Of a stretch of DNA of 64,000 nt, positions 35,799 through 44,297 are shown in pieces. The notes under the pieces are model-generated. The model was not told the DNA's origin and did not search any database. It saw only the letters and a list, made by a program, of their open reading frames with translations. The stretch spans positions 124,001 through 188,000 of the forward strand of contig NZ_CAMLDC010000004.1 in the NCBI RefSeq assembly GCF_946478805.1. The letters are read 5' to 3'. This DNA comes from an uncultured Fluviicola sp. (GTDB taxonomy: Bacteria > Bacteroidota > Bacteroidia > Flavobacteriales > Crocinitomicaceae). The position numbers and the translations under genes were made by a program. The stretch's first letter is position 1, and every line of letters starts with the position of its first letter.

Positions 35799-36323
35799 AT
35801 GAAAAAGATCCTTTTTGTTTTACTTATCAACCTGTTAGTCTCAGAATCATTAATGAGTCAAGAATGTAAGAATCAGACAGACCCATTTACTAACGAACCC
35901 TTATTGGAATTCGATTATAGTCCATACAACATTAGATATCTACATATTGAAATCAAAAACGATAAACGAATAATGGAATTTAGAGCCGTAGAAAATACTG
36001 CTGTAATCTATACTATTCCAAAAGGAGCAGAGGTTTTAATGAAACTTGAAAACGGCGATATCATCCGACTTTATACTCTTAATGAAACTAGCTCAACTGT
36101 TGGAACTGCTAATGCTTCAGGCTTCGCAATGACTTATAGTGAATACTATCTAAAAATGGAAATTACAGTTGAACAATTACAAAAATTGGCCAGTTTCAAA
36201 ATAACCAATTTAAGATATCCTAACTTACATGGGGGAAATACAGATGATGAAGCAGATGATCTTCGAAAGGGTTTTAGAAAATCATTTATGCAAGGTGCTA
36301 AATGTATCCTTGGAATTAACTAA
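35799..36323 (+). CDS. Exported hypothetical protein
   Basis: A 174-residue protein; signal peptide MKKILFVLLINLLVSESLMSQ. The mature chain begins with ECKNQTDPFTNEPLLEFDY and continues with beta-rich sequence (AVIYTIPKGAEVLMKLENGDIIRLYTLNETSST) and a C-terminal helix ending in QGAKCILGIN; two cysteines near the ends could pair. The coding region is AT-rich. The ATG at 35799 is preferred to 35739, which adds 20 residues and almost overlaps the promoter-like block. Function unknown. Confidence 0.7.
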   Translation: MKKILFVLLINLLVSESLMSQECKNQTDPFTNEPLLEFDYSPYNIRYLHIEIKNDKRIMEFRAVENTAVIYTIPKGAEVLMKLENGDIIRLYTLNETSSTVGTANASGFAMTYSEYYLKMEITVEQLQKLASFKITNLRYPNLHGGNTDDEADDLRKGFRKSFMQGAKCILGIN

Positions 36324-36329
36324 TTACAA

Positions 36330-36370
36330 AAAAGCCCCGATCCCGTACATACGGGATCGGGGCTTTTCAA
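36330..36370. terminator. Strong bidirectional terminator
   Basis: Perfect 17-bp stem (36330-36346 with 36351-36367) with a four-base loop, bounded by A and T runs; ends both the exported hypothetical gene and acnB. Confidence 0.95.
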
Positions 36371-36386
36371 TTATTATAAGCAATTA

Positions 36387-39158
36387 TTAATTCACCAACA
36401 ATTTATGCGAAGGAGCAAACTTCGTCAGGTTGATTCCTTCTACTGCTTTTTTGTATTCTTCGATGGATGGTGTTCTACCCAAAATCGTTGAGAGAACTAC
36501 AACCGGAGTTGATGAAAGCAAGGATTCTCCTTTTTTGCCATCTGCGTCTTCCACGACTCTTCCCTGGAACAAACGTGTGGATGTTGCCATTACGGTATCT
36601 CCTTTTTCAGCTTTTTCCTGGTTACCCATGCACAAGTTACATCCCGGACGCTCCAGGTACAACATGTTCTCATACGAAGTACGCGCAGCTCCTTTCGGTG
36701 CGTCGTCATTGAATTCGAAACCGGAGTATTTTTGCAATACTTCCCAGTCGCCTTCCGCTTTCAATTCGTCAACGATGTTATAAGTCGGCGGAGCAACTAC
36801 CAACGGAGCTTTGAATTCCACTTTCCCGTTTTGTGCCTCCACGTTTTTCAACATCTGGGCAAGGATTTTCATATCGCCTTTATGGACCATACACGAACCG
36901 ATAAATCCAAGATCCACTTTTTTCTCTCCTCCGTAGAAAGACAAAGGTCGGATTGTATCGTGTGTGTATCGTTTGGAAACGTCTTTGTTATTTACATCCG
37001 GATCGGCAATCATCGGTTCTGCGATCTGATCCAGGTCTACAACCACTTCTGCGTAATACTTCGCGTTTGAATCCGGAGTCAAAGCCGGTTTCTCACCCGA
37101 TTTGATCTCAGCAATTCGTTTGTCCGCTTTATTGATCAATCCCTGAAGAACCTGTTTCTCATTGTCCATTCCTTTGTCGATCATGATCTGGATCCTGCTT
37201 TTCGCAATCTGCAACGATTCGATCAAGGTATCATCCTCGGAAATACAGATGGAAGCTTTTGCCTTCATTTCCGCAGTCCAGTCAGTAAATGTAAATGCCT
37301 GGTCAGCAGTCAATGTTCCCAAATGAACTTCGATGATTCTTCCCTGGAATACATTTTCACCACCGAATTGGTGCAACATCTGAGCTTGTGTAGCATGAAC
37401 CACATCACGGAAATCCATGTATTCTTCCATGTTTCCTTTGAATGTCACCTTTACGGATTCCGGGATCGGCATCGAAGCTTCACCGGTAGCCAATGCAAGC
37501 GCAACCGTACCTGAATCGGCACCGAACGCAACACCTTTCGACATTCTTGTATGTGAGTCACCACCGATAATGATCGCCCACTCATCAATCGTAATATCAT
37601 TCAAAACCTTGTGGATCACATCCGTCATCGACAAATAAACTCCTTTCGGGTCACGCGCAGTGATCAAACCGAATTCGTTCATGAACTTCATCAGCTTTGG
37701 AATGTTTGCCTGAGCTTTCTTGTCCCAAACCGATGCAGTGTGACAACCACTTTGGTATGCACCATCAACTATAGGAGAAATCACGGTTGCTGCCATGGAT
37801 TCCAATTCCTGTGCAGTCATCAGTCCCGTTGTATCTTGCGAACCAACGATGTTTACTTCTACACGGACATCCGAACCGGCGTGTAACACTTTCCCCGGAG
37901 TAATTCCGACAGCGTTTCTATTGAAGATCTTTTCAACTGCTGTCAGACCTTGTCCTTCAACAGAAATCTCTTTGGATGGAGCAAATACAAGAGGTGTATC
38001 GATTTCCAATATTTTAGCTGCCAGTGTCTGAAGCTTTTTACCAAAAACAATGGCGTATGACCCACCTGCTTTGATAAATTCCATTTTCTGCGGAGTAAAT
38101 GCTTTCGAAATGTCGATTAGCTCTTTATCGCCGTTGTATAATTTCTTTGTTTTTGTATTGATTGTAAGTACCGTTCCCGTAGCAACAGAATAGGTCTCTT
38201 CTAAAATCGGATCACCACTTTCATTGCGGATCGGCTCACCGTTTCCATCCAGTTTCTTTACCCAGTTCTTCAGGTCCAAACCGATTCCACCGGTAACATC
38301 AACAGTTGTCAGGAAAATCGGGGAAATTCCGTTTGTTCCACCAACAATCGGGGCAAAATTTACGAATGGAACGTACGGACTTGCCTGTTTACCTGTCCAA
38401 AGCGCCACATTGTTCACTCCCGACATTCTCGAAGAACCAACACCCATTGTTCCTTTTTCAGCAATCAGCATCACGCTCTTGTCCGGATGTTGTGCCTGCA
38501 ATGCCTTGATCTCTTCCTGTGCTTGTGGAGTAATCATACATTTCCCATGCAATTCACGATCCGAACGTGAATGCGCCTGGTTGCCCGGAGACAATAAATC
38601 CGTGGAAATATCTCCCTCACCGGCAATGAATGTAACTACCTTAATTTCTTCAGCTACCTCCGGAAGTTTCGTAAAAAACTCAGCTTTCGCATAGCTTTCC
38701 AAAATCTCTTTCGCAACTGCATTCCCGTTTTTATATGCTTCCTTCAAACGATCCGTGTCTGCATCGTATAAGTAAACCTGTGTTTTCAAAACATCTGCAG
38801 CTTGTTTTGCTATGGCAGCGTCATTCCCCAAAGCCAAATCAAGCAACACCTCGATTGAAGGCCCACCTTTCATATGTGACAACAATTCAAAAGCAAAGGC
38901 TTGAGAAATTTCATCGACAATTGATTCACCAAGAATAATGTGTTTCAGGAATTTTGCCTTTATAATAGCCGCGCTGGTTGTTCCAGGCAAAGTATTATAA
39001 ATAAAAAACTTCAGCGAATCTGCCCGATACGGATTAGTGGTATCTTTGATCTGCTCAACGATTTCACTTAATAACTCTGCGCCGTCTATCGGCTTCGGGT
39101 GAAGTCCCTGAGTTTTTCTCTCTTCAATTTCTTGGATGTATTCTTGATAGGTATTCAT
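36387..39158 (-). CDS. acnB: Aconitate hydratase B (bifunctional 2-methylisocitrate dehydratase type)
   Basis: A 923-residue enzyme of the AcnB family. The N-terminal HEAT-like domain (about 1-160) is present; then FIAGEGDISTDLLSPGNQAHSRSD, GVGSSRMSG, VGSQDTTGLMT, GCHTASVW, IGGDSHTRM, GSCMVHKGD and PGCNLCMGNQ, with the last two giving the [4Fe-4S] cysteines. It catalyses the citrate/isocitrate step and, in enterobacteria, the dehydration-hydration step of the methylcitrate cycle for propionate. No prpB/prpC genes are adjacent. Together with the mitochondrial-type enzyme it gives the organism two aconitases. Confidence 0.96.
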   Translation of the reverse strand: MNTYQEYIQEIEERKTQGLHPKPIDGAELLSEIVEQIKDTTNPYRADSLKFFIYNTLPGTTSAAIIKAKFLKHIILGESIVDEISQAFAFELLSHMKGGPSIEVLLDLALGNDAAIAKQAADVLKTQVYLYDADTDRLKEAYKNGNAVAKEILESYAKAEFFTKLPEVAEEIKVVTFIAGEGDISTDLLSPGNQAHSRSDRELHGKCMITPQAQEEIKALQAQHPDKSVMLIAEKGTMGVGSSRMSGVNNVALWTGKQASPYVPFVNFAPIVGGTNGISPIFLTTVDVTGGIGLDLKNWVKKLDGNGEPIRNESGDPILEETYSVATGTVLTINTKTKKLYNGDKELIDISKAFTPQKMEFIKAGGSYAIVFGKKLQTLAAKILEIDTPLVFAPSKEISVEGQGLTAVEKIFNRNAVGITPGKVLHAGSDVRVEVNIVGSQDTTGLMTAQELESMAATVISPIVDGAYQSGCHTASVWDKKAQANIPKLMKFMNEFGLITARDPKGVYLSMTDVIHKVLNDITIDEWAIIIGGDSHTRMSKGVAFGADSGTVALALATGEASMPIPESVKVTFKGNMEEYMDFRDVVHATQAQMLHQFGGENVFQGRIIEVHLGTLTADQAFTFTDWTAEMKAKASICISEDDTLIESLQIAKSRIQIMIDKGMDNEKQVLQGLINKADKRIAEIKSGEKPALTPDSNAKYYAEVVVDLDQIAEPMIADPDVNNKDVSKRYTHDTIRPLSFYGGEKKVDLGFIGSCMVHKGDMKILAQMLKNVEAQNGKVEFKAPLVVAPPTYNIVDELKAEGDWEVLQKYSGFEFNDDAPKGAARTSYENMLYLERPGCNLCMGNQEKAEKGDTVMATSTRLFQGRVVEDADGKKGESLLSSTPVVVLSTILGRTPSIEEYKKAVEGINLTKFAPSHKLLVN

Positions 39159-39371
39159 AAAAAAGATGTCTTGTTTTTCAACATTTTAAAGGATGCGCGA
39201 ATTTAACGAAAAGCAATGGAAACGGAAACACGAATAAGTGGAAGAAAATATCATTCCTAAACTATTCAGATTGGTTCTAAATTAAAAGCTTTCCATTTGT
39301 TCGTTTTCCAAATATTCTTTTCAAGATTTTGGTTCAATAATTCGTAATTTCGCATCCGAATCTAACTTATA

Positions 39372-40940
39372 ATGGTGTTCAAAACAATCCTCCTTATTTT
39401 CTTTGTTTCCTTAAGTGAACAAATACTCTCTCAAGAAACAGTATATGACATTGACAAACAGAATCAAATTGACACGTATTTGGGTGAAATTGATGGTCAT
39501 CATTATTTCTATTCCAAATACAGATTCTTCTGCGAAGAATCTTCAATAACTATTTTCGAACAAGAATCCGATCACTTAATTGAATCAAAAAAATTGCAAA
39601 AAGACTTATATGGTGTTGAATTGTTTATTCTTAACCAATCTTTATATTGTCTTAGTTTAAGCAGCGCCAATATCGGTTCAAAGAATCTGATTTTAACTAA
39701 ATATGATTCGGACTTTAACGCTATTGAATCCAACATTCTCTGTTCACTAAGTGGTCAACCCTTCCTGAATTTTCGTTTCAGAAAAACAGACAATTCATTT
39801 GGTTTAGTTGCTAAGAGTCAAGAAACCTATTTCATCCGGCACAATCTATTAAACCAAACTACCGAAGTTAGTTCTGTAAACTCAAAAACACTAGAAAAAC
39901 ATGTCTGTTCAGACCTTGCTGTGAATGACAACCTTCAAATGAAGGTTATCTACGACGCTTATGAACTTGAAAACGACCCTATATTCATTTCCTGTGTTAA
40001 AAATGAGGCTACTCCAATTAAAATCGCCCAAGAAGTAAAGCTTAATGAGAACCACTTAAGATGTTTCAGATTTACACAAAGTAATGATACTTTATTGCTC
40101 ACCTCTTTACTTTTCAGTAACAGAAAAAGTAGAAAAATTGTTGGGTATACCTATTCCAGATTAGAATTTACTAATTCTGAAACACCCCTATTCACAAGAA
40201 TTATAAACCCGTTTTTTAATGATGAAGCTTTTTGGACTCCCGGGGAATTCAAAGACTGGTCTAATGATAAGTTCAATGACAATACGTGTAATCAACTAAT
40301 GAAACAAGTTATTTTACACAATGGAACTCTCTACTTCTTTTCTCAAGGTTCAATTATGGATCCAAACAGATACAATACCTTTCAACCAGTTGCAACCATG
40401 CCTTTTACGAATGTAATAGACCGAAGATATCAAATCGCATCAAACTCCCATTATCTGACAGACTATGCCTTTACATTGTTAGATATTTTGGTGTCTTCCG
40501 TTAATATCACTGAAAATAAAGTCAATTGGAGCTATAAGACATTCAACTTACAAGATCCACACACTCCTTCACGTGTTATACATAATATTTGGGAGCCAAA
40601 CTTTGTAATTCTTTTCAAAAATGAAAATCTACAACTAATAAGTAATTATTCAAACCGTGAATTTAACAATGAAGGGATTCTTGAGACAAGGAAAAAGGCT
40701 GCAACCCTTTCTATTTCGCCTGGAACAACTCCGGTAAAAATTGTCATTGATCTTTCCTCCGGAGAAAACAGTACAACCCCTTTATTAGACACTCCCAGCA
40801 AAGAACTATCCAAAAGTAAATTTATTGCAGAAGCTTTTACTGTTTCCAAAGAGGGTGTTTTGATAGCAGTTCTCTACAACATTGAAAAGGGCATTACCCA
40901 TTTTTTAGAAAATTATTGGTTAACGCACTTAAAACTATAA
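39372..40940 (+). CDS. Exported protein of unknown function
   Basis: A 522-residue protein with a signal peptide (MVFKTILLIFFVSLSEQILSQ). The rest is a long series of beta-strand-like stretches (YDIDKQNQIDTYLGEIDGHHYFYSKYRFF, LYCLSLSSANIGSKNLILTKYDSDF, TPVKIVIDLSS) that suggests a beta-propeller-like or WD-like extracellular domain; only three cysteines. There is no type IX sorting tail. The gene is AT-rich and ends 22 bases before the ribosomal-protein promoter. TAATTTCG at 39345-39352 may be its -7 element. Not recognised. Confidence 0.7.
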   Translation: MVFKTILLIFFVSLSEQILSQETVYDIDKQNQIDTYLGEIDGHHYFYSKYRFFCEESSITIFEQESDHLIESKKLQKDLYGVELFILNQSLYCLSLSSANIGSKNLILTKYDSDFNAIESNILCSLSGQPFLNFRFRKTDNSFGLVAKSQETYFIRHNLLNQTTEVSSVNSKTLEKHVCSDLAVNDNLQMKVIYDAYELENDPIFISCVKNEATPIKIAQEVKLNENHLRCFRFTQSNDTLLLTSLLFSNRKSRKIVGYTYSRLEFTNSETPLFTRIINPFFNDEAFWTPGEFKDWSNDKFNDNTCNQLMKQVILHNGTLYFFSQGSIMDPNRYNTFQPVATMPFTNVIDRRYQIASNSHYLTDYAFTLLDILVSSVNITENKVNWSYKTFNLQDPHTPSRVIHNIWEPNFVILFKNENLQLISNYSNREFNNEGILETRKKAATLSISPGTTPVKIVIDLSSGENSTTPLLDTPSKELSKSKFIAEAFTVSKEGVLIAVLYNIEKGITHFLENYWLTHLKL

Positions 40941-40942
40941 CA

Positions 40943-40969
40943 TTTGTAAAGATTTTATTCCTACCTTTG
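40943..40969 (+). promoter_or_regulatory. Promoter of the rpsF-rpsR-rplI operon
   Basis: TACCTTTG at 40962-40969 is an exact -7 match; TTTG at 40943-40946 lies 15 bases upstream, slightly short of the usual spacing. Confidence 0.65.
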
Positions 40970-40971
40970 CA

Positions 40972-41027
40972 CCCCGCTAAGTGTGTCTTGGCGGTATTAT
41001 TAGTATTAATAACAAATAAGTTTAATT
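40972..41027 (+). promoter_or_regulatory. rpsF leader with two small hairpins
   Basis: CCGC (40974-40977) pairs with GCGG (40991-40994) around an inner AAG/CTT stem, and TTATTA pairs with TAATAA further down. In other phyla the S6:S18 complex binds its own leader; whether this hairpin does so is untested. Confidence 0.35.
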
Positions 41028-41375
41028 ATGAATTCTTACGAAACTGTTTTCATTCTTACTCCCGTTTTGTCTGAAGATCAGGCAAAGGAAGCAGTGCAAA
41101 AGTACGAAAGCGAATTGGCTGCCATGGGTGGTAAATTAACGCATTCTGAGAGCTGGGGCCTAAAAAAATTGGCTTACCCGATCCAAAAGAAATCAACTGG
41201 TTTCTATTTCCTATTCCAATTCGATGGCGAAGGTTCTGTCATCGCTGATTTGGAGTTGATTATGAAACGTGACGAGCGCATCATGCGTTTCTTGACTGTG
41301 AAAATGGACAAGGATCACTTTGCATACGCTGAGAAACGTCGCAAAAAAATGAGCGGAGCTCCAGTTGAAGCTTAA
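41028..41375 (+). CDS. rpsF: 30S ribosomal protein S6
   Basis: A 115-residue ribosomal protein. NSYETVFILTPVLSEDQAKEAV, SWGLKKLAYPIQKKSTGFYFLFQF and IMKRDERIMRFLTVKMDK are the canonical S6 segments. S6 dimerises with S18 on the platform of the small subunit. It is the first gene of the classic rpsF-rpsR-rplI operon, separated from rpsR by 25 bases. The C-terminal tail is basic (KRRKKMSG) and slightly longer than in E. coli's mature core. Confidence 0.98.
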   Translation: MNSYETVFILTPVLSEDQAKEAVQKYESELAAMGGKLTHSESWGLKKLAYPIQKKSTGFYFLFQFDGEGSVIADLELIMKRDERIMRFLTVKMDKDHFAYAEKRRKKMSGAPVEA

Positions 41376-41400
41376 TTATTTACCTTAAAAATTTAAGAAC

Positions 41401-41664
41401 ATGTCACAAAACGATATTCGCTATCTTACTCCGATTAACATCGAGATCAAAAAAGATAAATATTGCCGTTTCAAAAAAAGCGGGATTAAATTCATCGATT
41501 TCAAGGATGCTACTTTCTTGTTGCGTTTGGTAAATGAGCAAGGTAAAATTTTACCTCGTCGTATTACCGGAACTTCTGCGAAATACCAGAAGAGAGTTAA
41601 TAAAGCTATTAAACGTGCTCGTCACTTGGCTATCTTGCCATATGTTGGGGATATGTTGAAATAG
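41401..41664 (+). CDS. rpsR: 30S ribosomal protein S18
   Basis: An 87-residue basic protein. [63 protein letters not shown] reproduces the conserved S18 core with its RRITGT motif. A single cysteine (YCRF) is kept, so this may be a zinc-free variant of the motif seen in some bacteria. It binds next to S6 and contacts 16S rRNA. Middle gene of the operon, 31 bases before rplI. Confidence 0.97.
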   Translation: MSQNDIRYLTPINIEIKKDKYCRFKKSGIKFIDFKDATFLLRLVNEQGKILPRRITGTSAKYQKRVNKAIKRARHLAILPYVGDMLK

Positions 41665-41695
41665 TCTTAAGTTTTAATTTAAAAGACAAGAAATC

Positions 41696-42142
41696 ATGGA
41701 AGTAATTCTTAAGAAAAACATCGATAAATTAGGTTACAAGGATGATGTTGTAACTGTAAAGCCAGGATACGGACGTAACTTCTTGATTCCTCAAGGTTAC
41801 GCATCATTGGCTACTCCTTCTGCGAAAAAAGCGCACGAAGATATGATGAAGCAACGTTCTCACAAAGAGTCTAAAATCGTTGCTGAGGCGGAAGCAATCG
41901 CAGCTAAATTGGCAGATGTTACTGTAAAAATCAGCACGAAAGTTGGTGAGAACGGTAAAATCTTCGGATCTGTAAACACAGTTCAATTGTCTGAGGCATT
42001 GAAAGCTGCAGGATTCGACATCGACCGTAAATCGTTGAAAATTAAAGACGAGCCAATCAAAGAAGTTGGAACGTTTGAAGCTGAAGCGAACTTACACAAA
42101 GGTGTGAAGCCGGTATTCAAATTTGAAGTTGTAGGAGAATAA
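41696..42142 (+). CDS. rplI: 50S ribosomal protein L9
   Basis: A 148-residue protein. The N-terminal rRNA-binding domain MEVILKKNIDKLGYKDDVVTVKPGYGRNFLIPQGYA matches the L9 signature (G-x2-G-x4-V-x2-G-[FY]-x2-N-[FY]-L-x-P). A long connecting helix (about 45-75, charged and alanine-rich) links to the C-terminal domain with TKVGENGKIFGSVNT. L9 sits near the L1 stalk and helps reading-frame maintenance. Last gene of the unit; terminator follows. Confidence 0.98.
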   Translation: MEVILKKNIDKLGYKDDVVTVKPGYGRNFLIPQGYASLATPSAKKAHEDMMKQRSHKESKIVAEAEAIAAKLADVTVKISTKVGENGKIFGSVNTVQLSEALKAAGFDIDRKSLKIKDEPIKEVGTFEAEANLHKGVKPVFKFEVVGE

Positions 42143-42163
42143 TTTTTTCCGACTGCAATATTG

Positions 42164-42198
42164 AAATCCCGTTGGTCAATGATCGGCGGGATTTTTTT
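42164..42198 (+). terminator. Terminator of the rpsF operon
   Basis: Stem AAATCCCG (42164-42171) with CGGGATTT (42187-42194), then a T-run. Confidence 0.85.
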
Positions 42199-42219
42199 GT
42201 TTGAAGTATAAAGTACTAC

Positions 42220-42258
42220 CAGAAAAACCAAGCACCAAGTACACAAGGAACACGAAGT
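42220..42258. repeat. Degenerate ACCAAG/CACGAAG-type intergenic repeat
   Basis: Successive ACCAAGC-ACCAAGT-ACACAAGG-AACACGAAG units lie between rplI and the convergent lipoprotein gene, a slippage-type sequence similar in style to those at 32585 and 50009. Confidence 0.5.
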
Positions 42259-42325
42259 AAAATTCGTTAATTATACATATCCAATTTAAGGTTCCCTGGT
42301 GAGTTTGGGTACTCTTCATAGCTAA

Positions 42326-42991
42326 TTAGTTTTTTATCCCGTATTCCACCTTCATCCATTCTATCAAAAACTCTTTGTACCGATATCCACCAACGATCAT
42401 TGGGTTTACCCGGGTTGTTTTGTCGGGGGAAACTTTTACAAGGGTAGCAAAGATCAATTCATCTTTATAGATCGTATAATTATCCGGACTTACGTCTTTT
42501 ATAAATTCGCGTCTTTTTCTTAAGACAAACCTATCCTTTTTCGTCCTGGTAGGCAGAATATAATAGTTTTTATTCCTGAGTTCATGCCTGCTATGAAGCT
42601 CCTTTATTCTACGGGGACTGTAGGTATCTGAAATCAATAGATACGGAATATTGTTTTTCTCAGCGAACTCGGCGATTTCATACTCTTTATCCGCACCACT
42701 GCAGTTTGGAAAATTAAAAATCAACAACAAATCTTGCTGTCTATTGCTAACAATCTGCTGAATATTCTCCGGAAGAATGAATTGAACAACTCCTGTGGTA
42801 TCCGGATTCAGGAACCGTTCCATATCGAATTTACAACTATCTAATTCTACTGAAGAAACTACATGAACATCTTTAACGGGGAAGTAATTATGATACTTTT
42901 TACCGGAAGAAAGATTGTATGTGACACAACCGGAACAGAGAGAAAGAACAAACGCCTGGGATAAAATTACCCCAAGTGTTGTTAGCTTCAT
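42326..42991 (-). CDS. Hypothetical lipoprotein downstream of a TlpA-like gene
   Basis: A 221-residue lipoprotein; the ATG at 42991 begins a lipoprotein signal peptide ending in LCSGC (lipidated Cys22), while the longer frame overlaps the upstream gene. The mature domain could be thioredoxin-like in fold: QDLLLIFNFPNCSGADKEYEIAEFAEKNNIPYLLISDTYSPRRI resembles a beta-strand, a single Cys in place of C-x-x-C, helix and strand. Family not recognised. It follows the TlpA-like gene by 16 bases and is probably in its operon. Confidence 0.75.
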   Translation of the reverse strand: MKLTTLGVILSQAFVLSLCSGCVTYNLSSGKKYHNYFPVKDVHVVSSVELDSCKFDMERFLNPDTTGVVQFILPENIQQIVSNRQQDLLLIFNFPNCSGADKEYEIAEFAEKNNIPYLLISDTYSPRRIKELHSRHELRNKNYYILPTRTKKDRFVLRKRREFIKDVSPDNYTIYKDELIFATLVKVSPDKTTRVNPMIVGGYRYKEFLIEWMKVEYGIKN

Positions 42992-43007
42992 TCTTTTTGA
43001 AACGCTA

Positions 43008-44228
43008 TTAATTCTTCTTGTAAGGAACTTCATTTTCATTCAAAAGGGAATCAATTAAATGCTCCAGATTTTTTTCAGTTTCCAATCCAAATCCTTCTTG
43101 CAAATAAAGCAACTCTCCCTTATCGTTTACGAGGAAAAGTGTTGGGTATGCATTGACTTTAAAATCTTTGTTCAAAGTGTTTTCTGAAATTGCTAAGGGA
43201 TACGCAATTTTTCTTTCTTTTACGAATTCATAAAACCGTGCATCCTTCGGATCTACATTGTCGATACCTATAATCAACAACCCCTTATCACCATATTTTT
43301 CATTCAAAAGGTTCAATGCAGGAATAGCTTTTAAGCAGGGAAAACACGATTGATAGAAAAAATCAAAAAGAACCAGCTTATATCTATTATCTGACGAATT
43401 AACAAACTGCTTTTGATTGGTTGTCAATTCCCATTTTGGCATAATATCACCCACCTTCAAAATTTCCGTCTTACTTTTCGACTTTCCACGACTTTGAATT
43501 GCATATCCATTATCCGAATACCATTGCAAGGTATGGAATGAAGGATCTTTTAAGTCATTCACCTGATAAGAAAAAAGTTTGAACTCTTCGTACTGCTCAG
43601 AAATTACACCGGCCAAATCTACCTGAAAATAAACATTATATTGAACGGGCATCAAATCCTGCTTGTTGATCCAAAAATCATAACTAGACTTTAGAACCTT
43701 AACCATTGATGAAGTATCAACTCCACTTTCCACTCTAAAGTGATATGTTTCCCAATTATTCACTCTGTCTTCTCCCTGGAAAATTAAGTCGGTTGAATCC
43801 ATTAAGGACATTTCCGAATTTTCAATATCGTTGAACGGATTGAAAAACAAGTAATTGTGAGTCAATCCGGTTAATTCTTTCAATTCATTTTCCCCTTGGT
43901 ACAGACCGCAACGATTATCCAAACAGGAGATGAAAAAATCGTCATTATAGGAGTATTTCTGTTGAACCCCGTTTCTTGTTTTACAGGTTGCCTCGAAATA
44001 AGAGCCAAACAAGCTATCAGTAACATCTCTTTTAAAGATGCAATTCAGTTCTTTTACAACAGTGTCCTTTGATGTTAAGTTTTTGGTTCTTTGTACTCCG
44101 TAATAAGCACCACCTTTGAGTGATTCACACTTATGATATGAATTCATCCAGGTTTCAAAGGAATTTAGATCCTGACCATAAACCCGGAAACAACAAGTAA
44201 ATAGAATAATAAATAGGGCGAGTTTCAT
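43008..44228 (-). CDS. TlpA-like thioredoxin-domain protein, exported
   Basis: A 406-residue protein with a signal peptide (MKLALFIILFTCCFRVYGQ). The N-terminal 250 residues are a lineage-specific region with several cysteines (YHKCESL, LNCIF, EATCKT, SCLDNRCGLY). A C-terminal AhpC/TSA-TlpA domain starts near 265 (VGDIMPKWELTTNQ) and carries the redox motif SCFPC in FDFFYQSCFPCLKAIPALNLLNEKYGDKGLLIIGI, and the cis-proline loop NAYPTLFLV. Such proteins reduce or oxidise disulfides in the periplasm. It lies between a Cys-rich lipoprotein gene and a second lipoprotein gene. Confidence 0.88.
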   Translation of the reverse strand: MKLALFIILFTCCFRVYGQDLNSFETWMNSYHKCESLKGGAYYGVQRTKNLTSKDTVVKELNCIFKRDVTDSLFGSYFEATCKTRNGVQQKYSYNDDFFISCLDNRCGLYQGENELKELTGLTHNYLFFNPFNDIENSEMSLMDSTDLIFQGEDRVNNWETYHFRVESGVDTSSMVKVLKSSYDFWINKQDLMPVQYNVYFQVDLAGVISEQYEEFKLFSYQVNDLKDPSFHTLQWYSDNGYAIQSRGKSKSKTEILKVGDIMPKWELTTNQKQFVNSSDNRYKLVLFDFFYQSCFPCLKAIPALNLLNEKYGDKGLLIIGIDNVDPKDARFYEFVKERKIAYPLAISENTLNKDFKVNAYPTLFLVNDKGELLYLQEGFGLETEKNLEHLIDSLLNENEVPYKKN

Positions 44229-44297
44229 AATCTTGGTTAACAAAGCCTCCCATACGGGTATGAGAGGCGAAATTTAATGTTTAAACTGTAGAATGCA

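Noticed and set aside
38224..38694. 156-codon plus-strand frame inside acnB
   Set aside because: Antisense shadow of a conserved enzyme.
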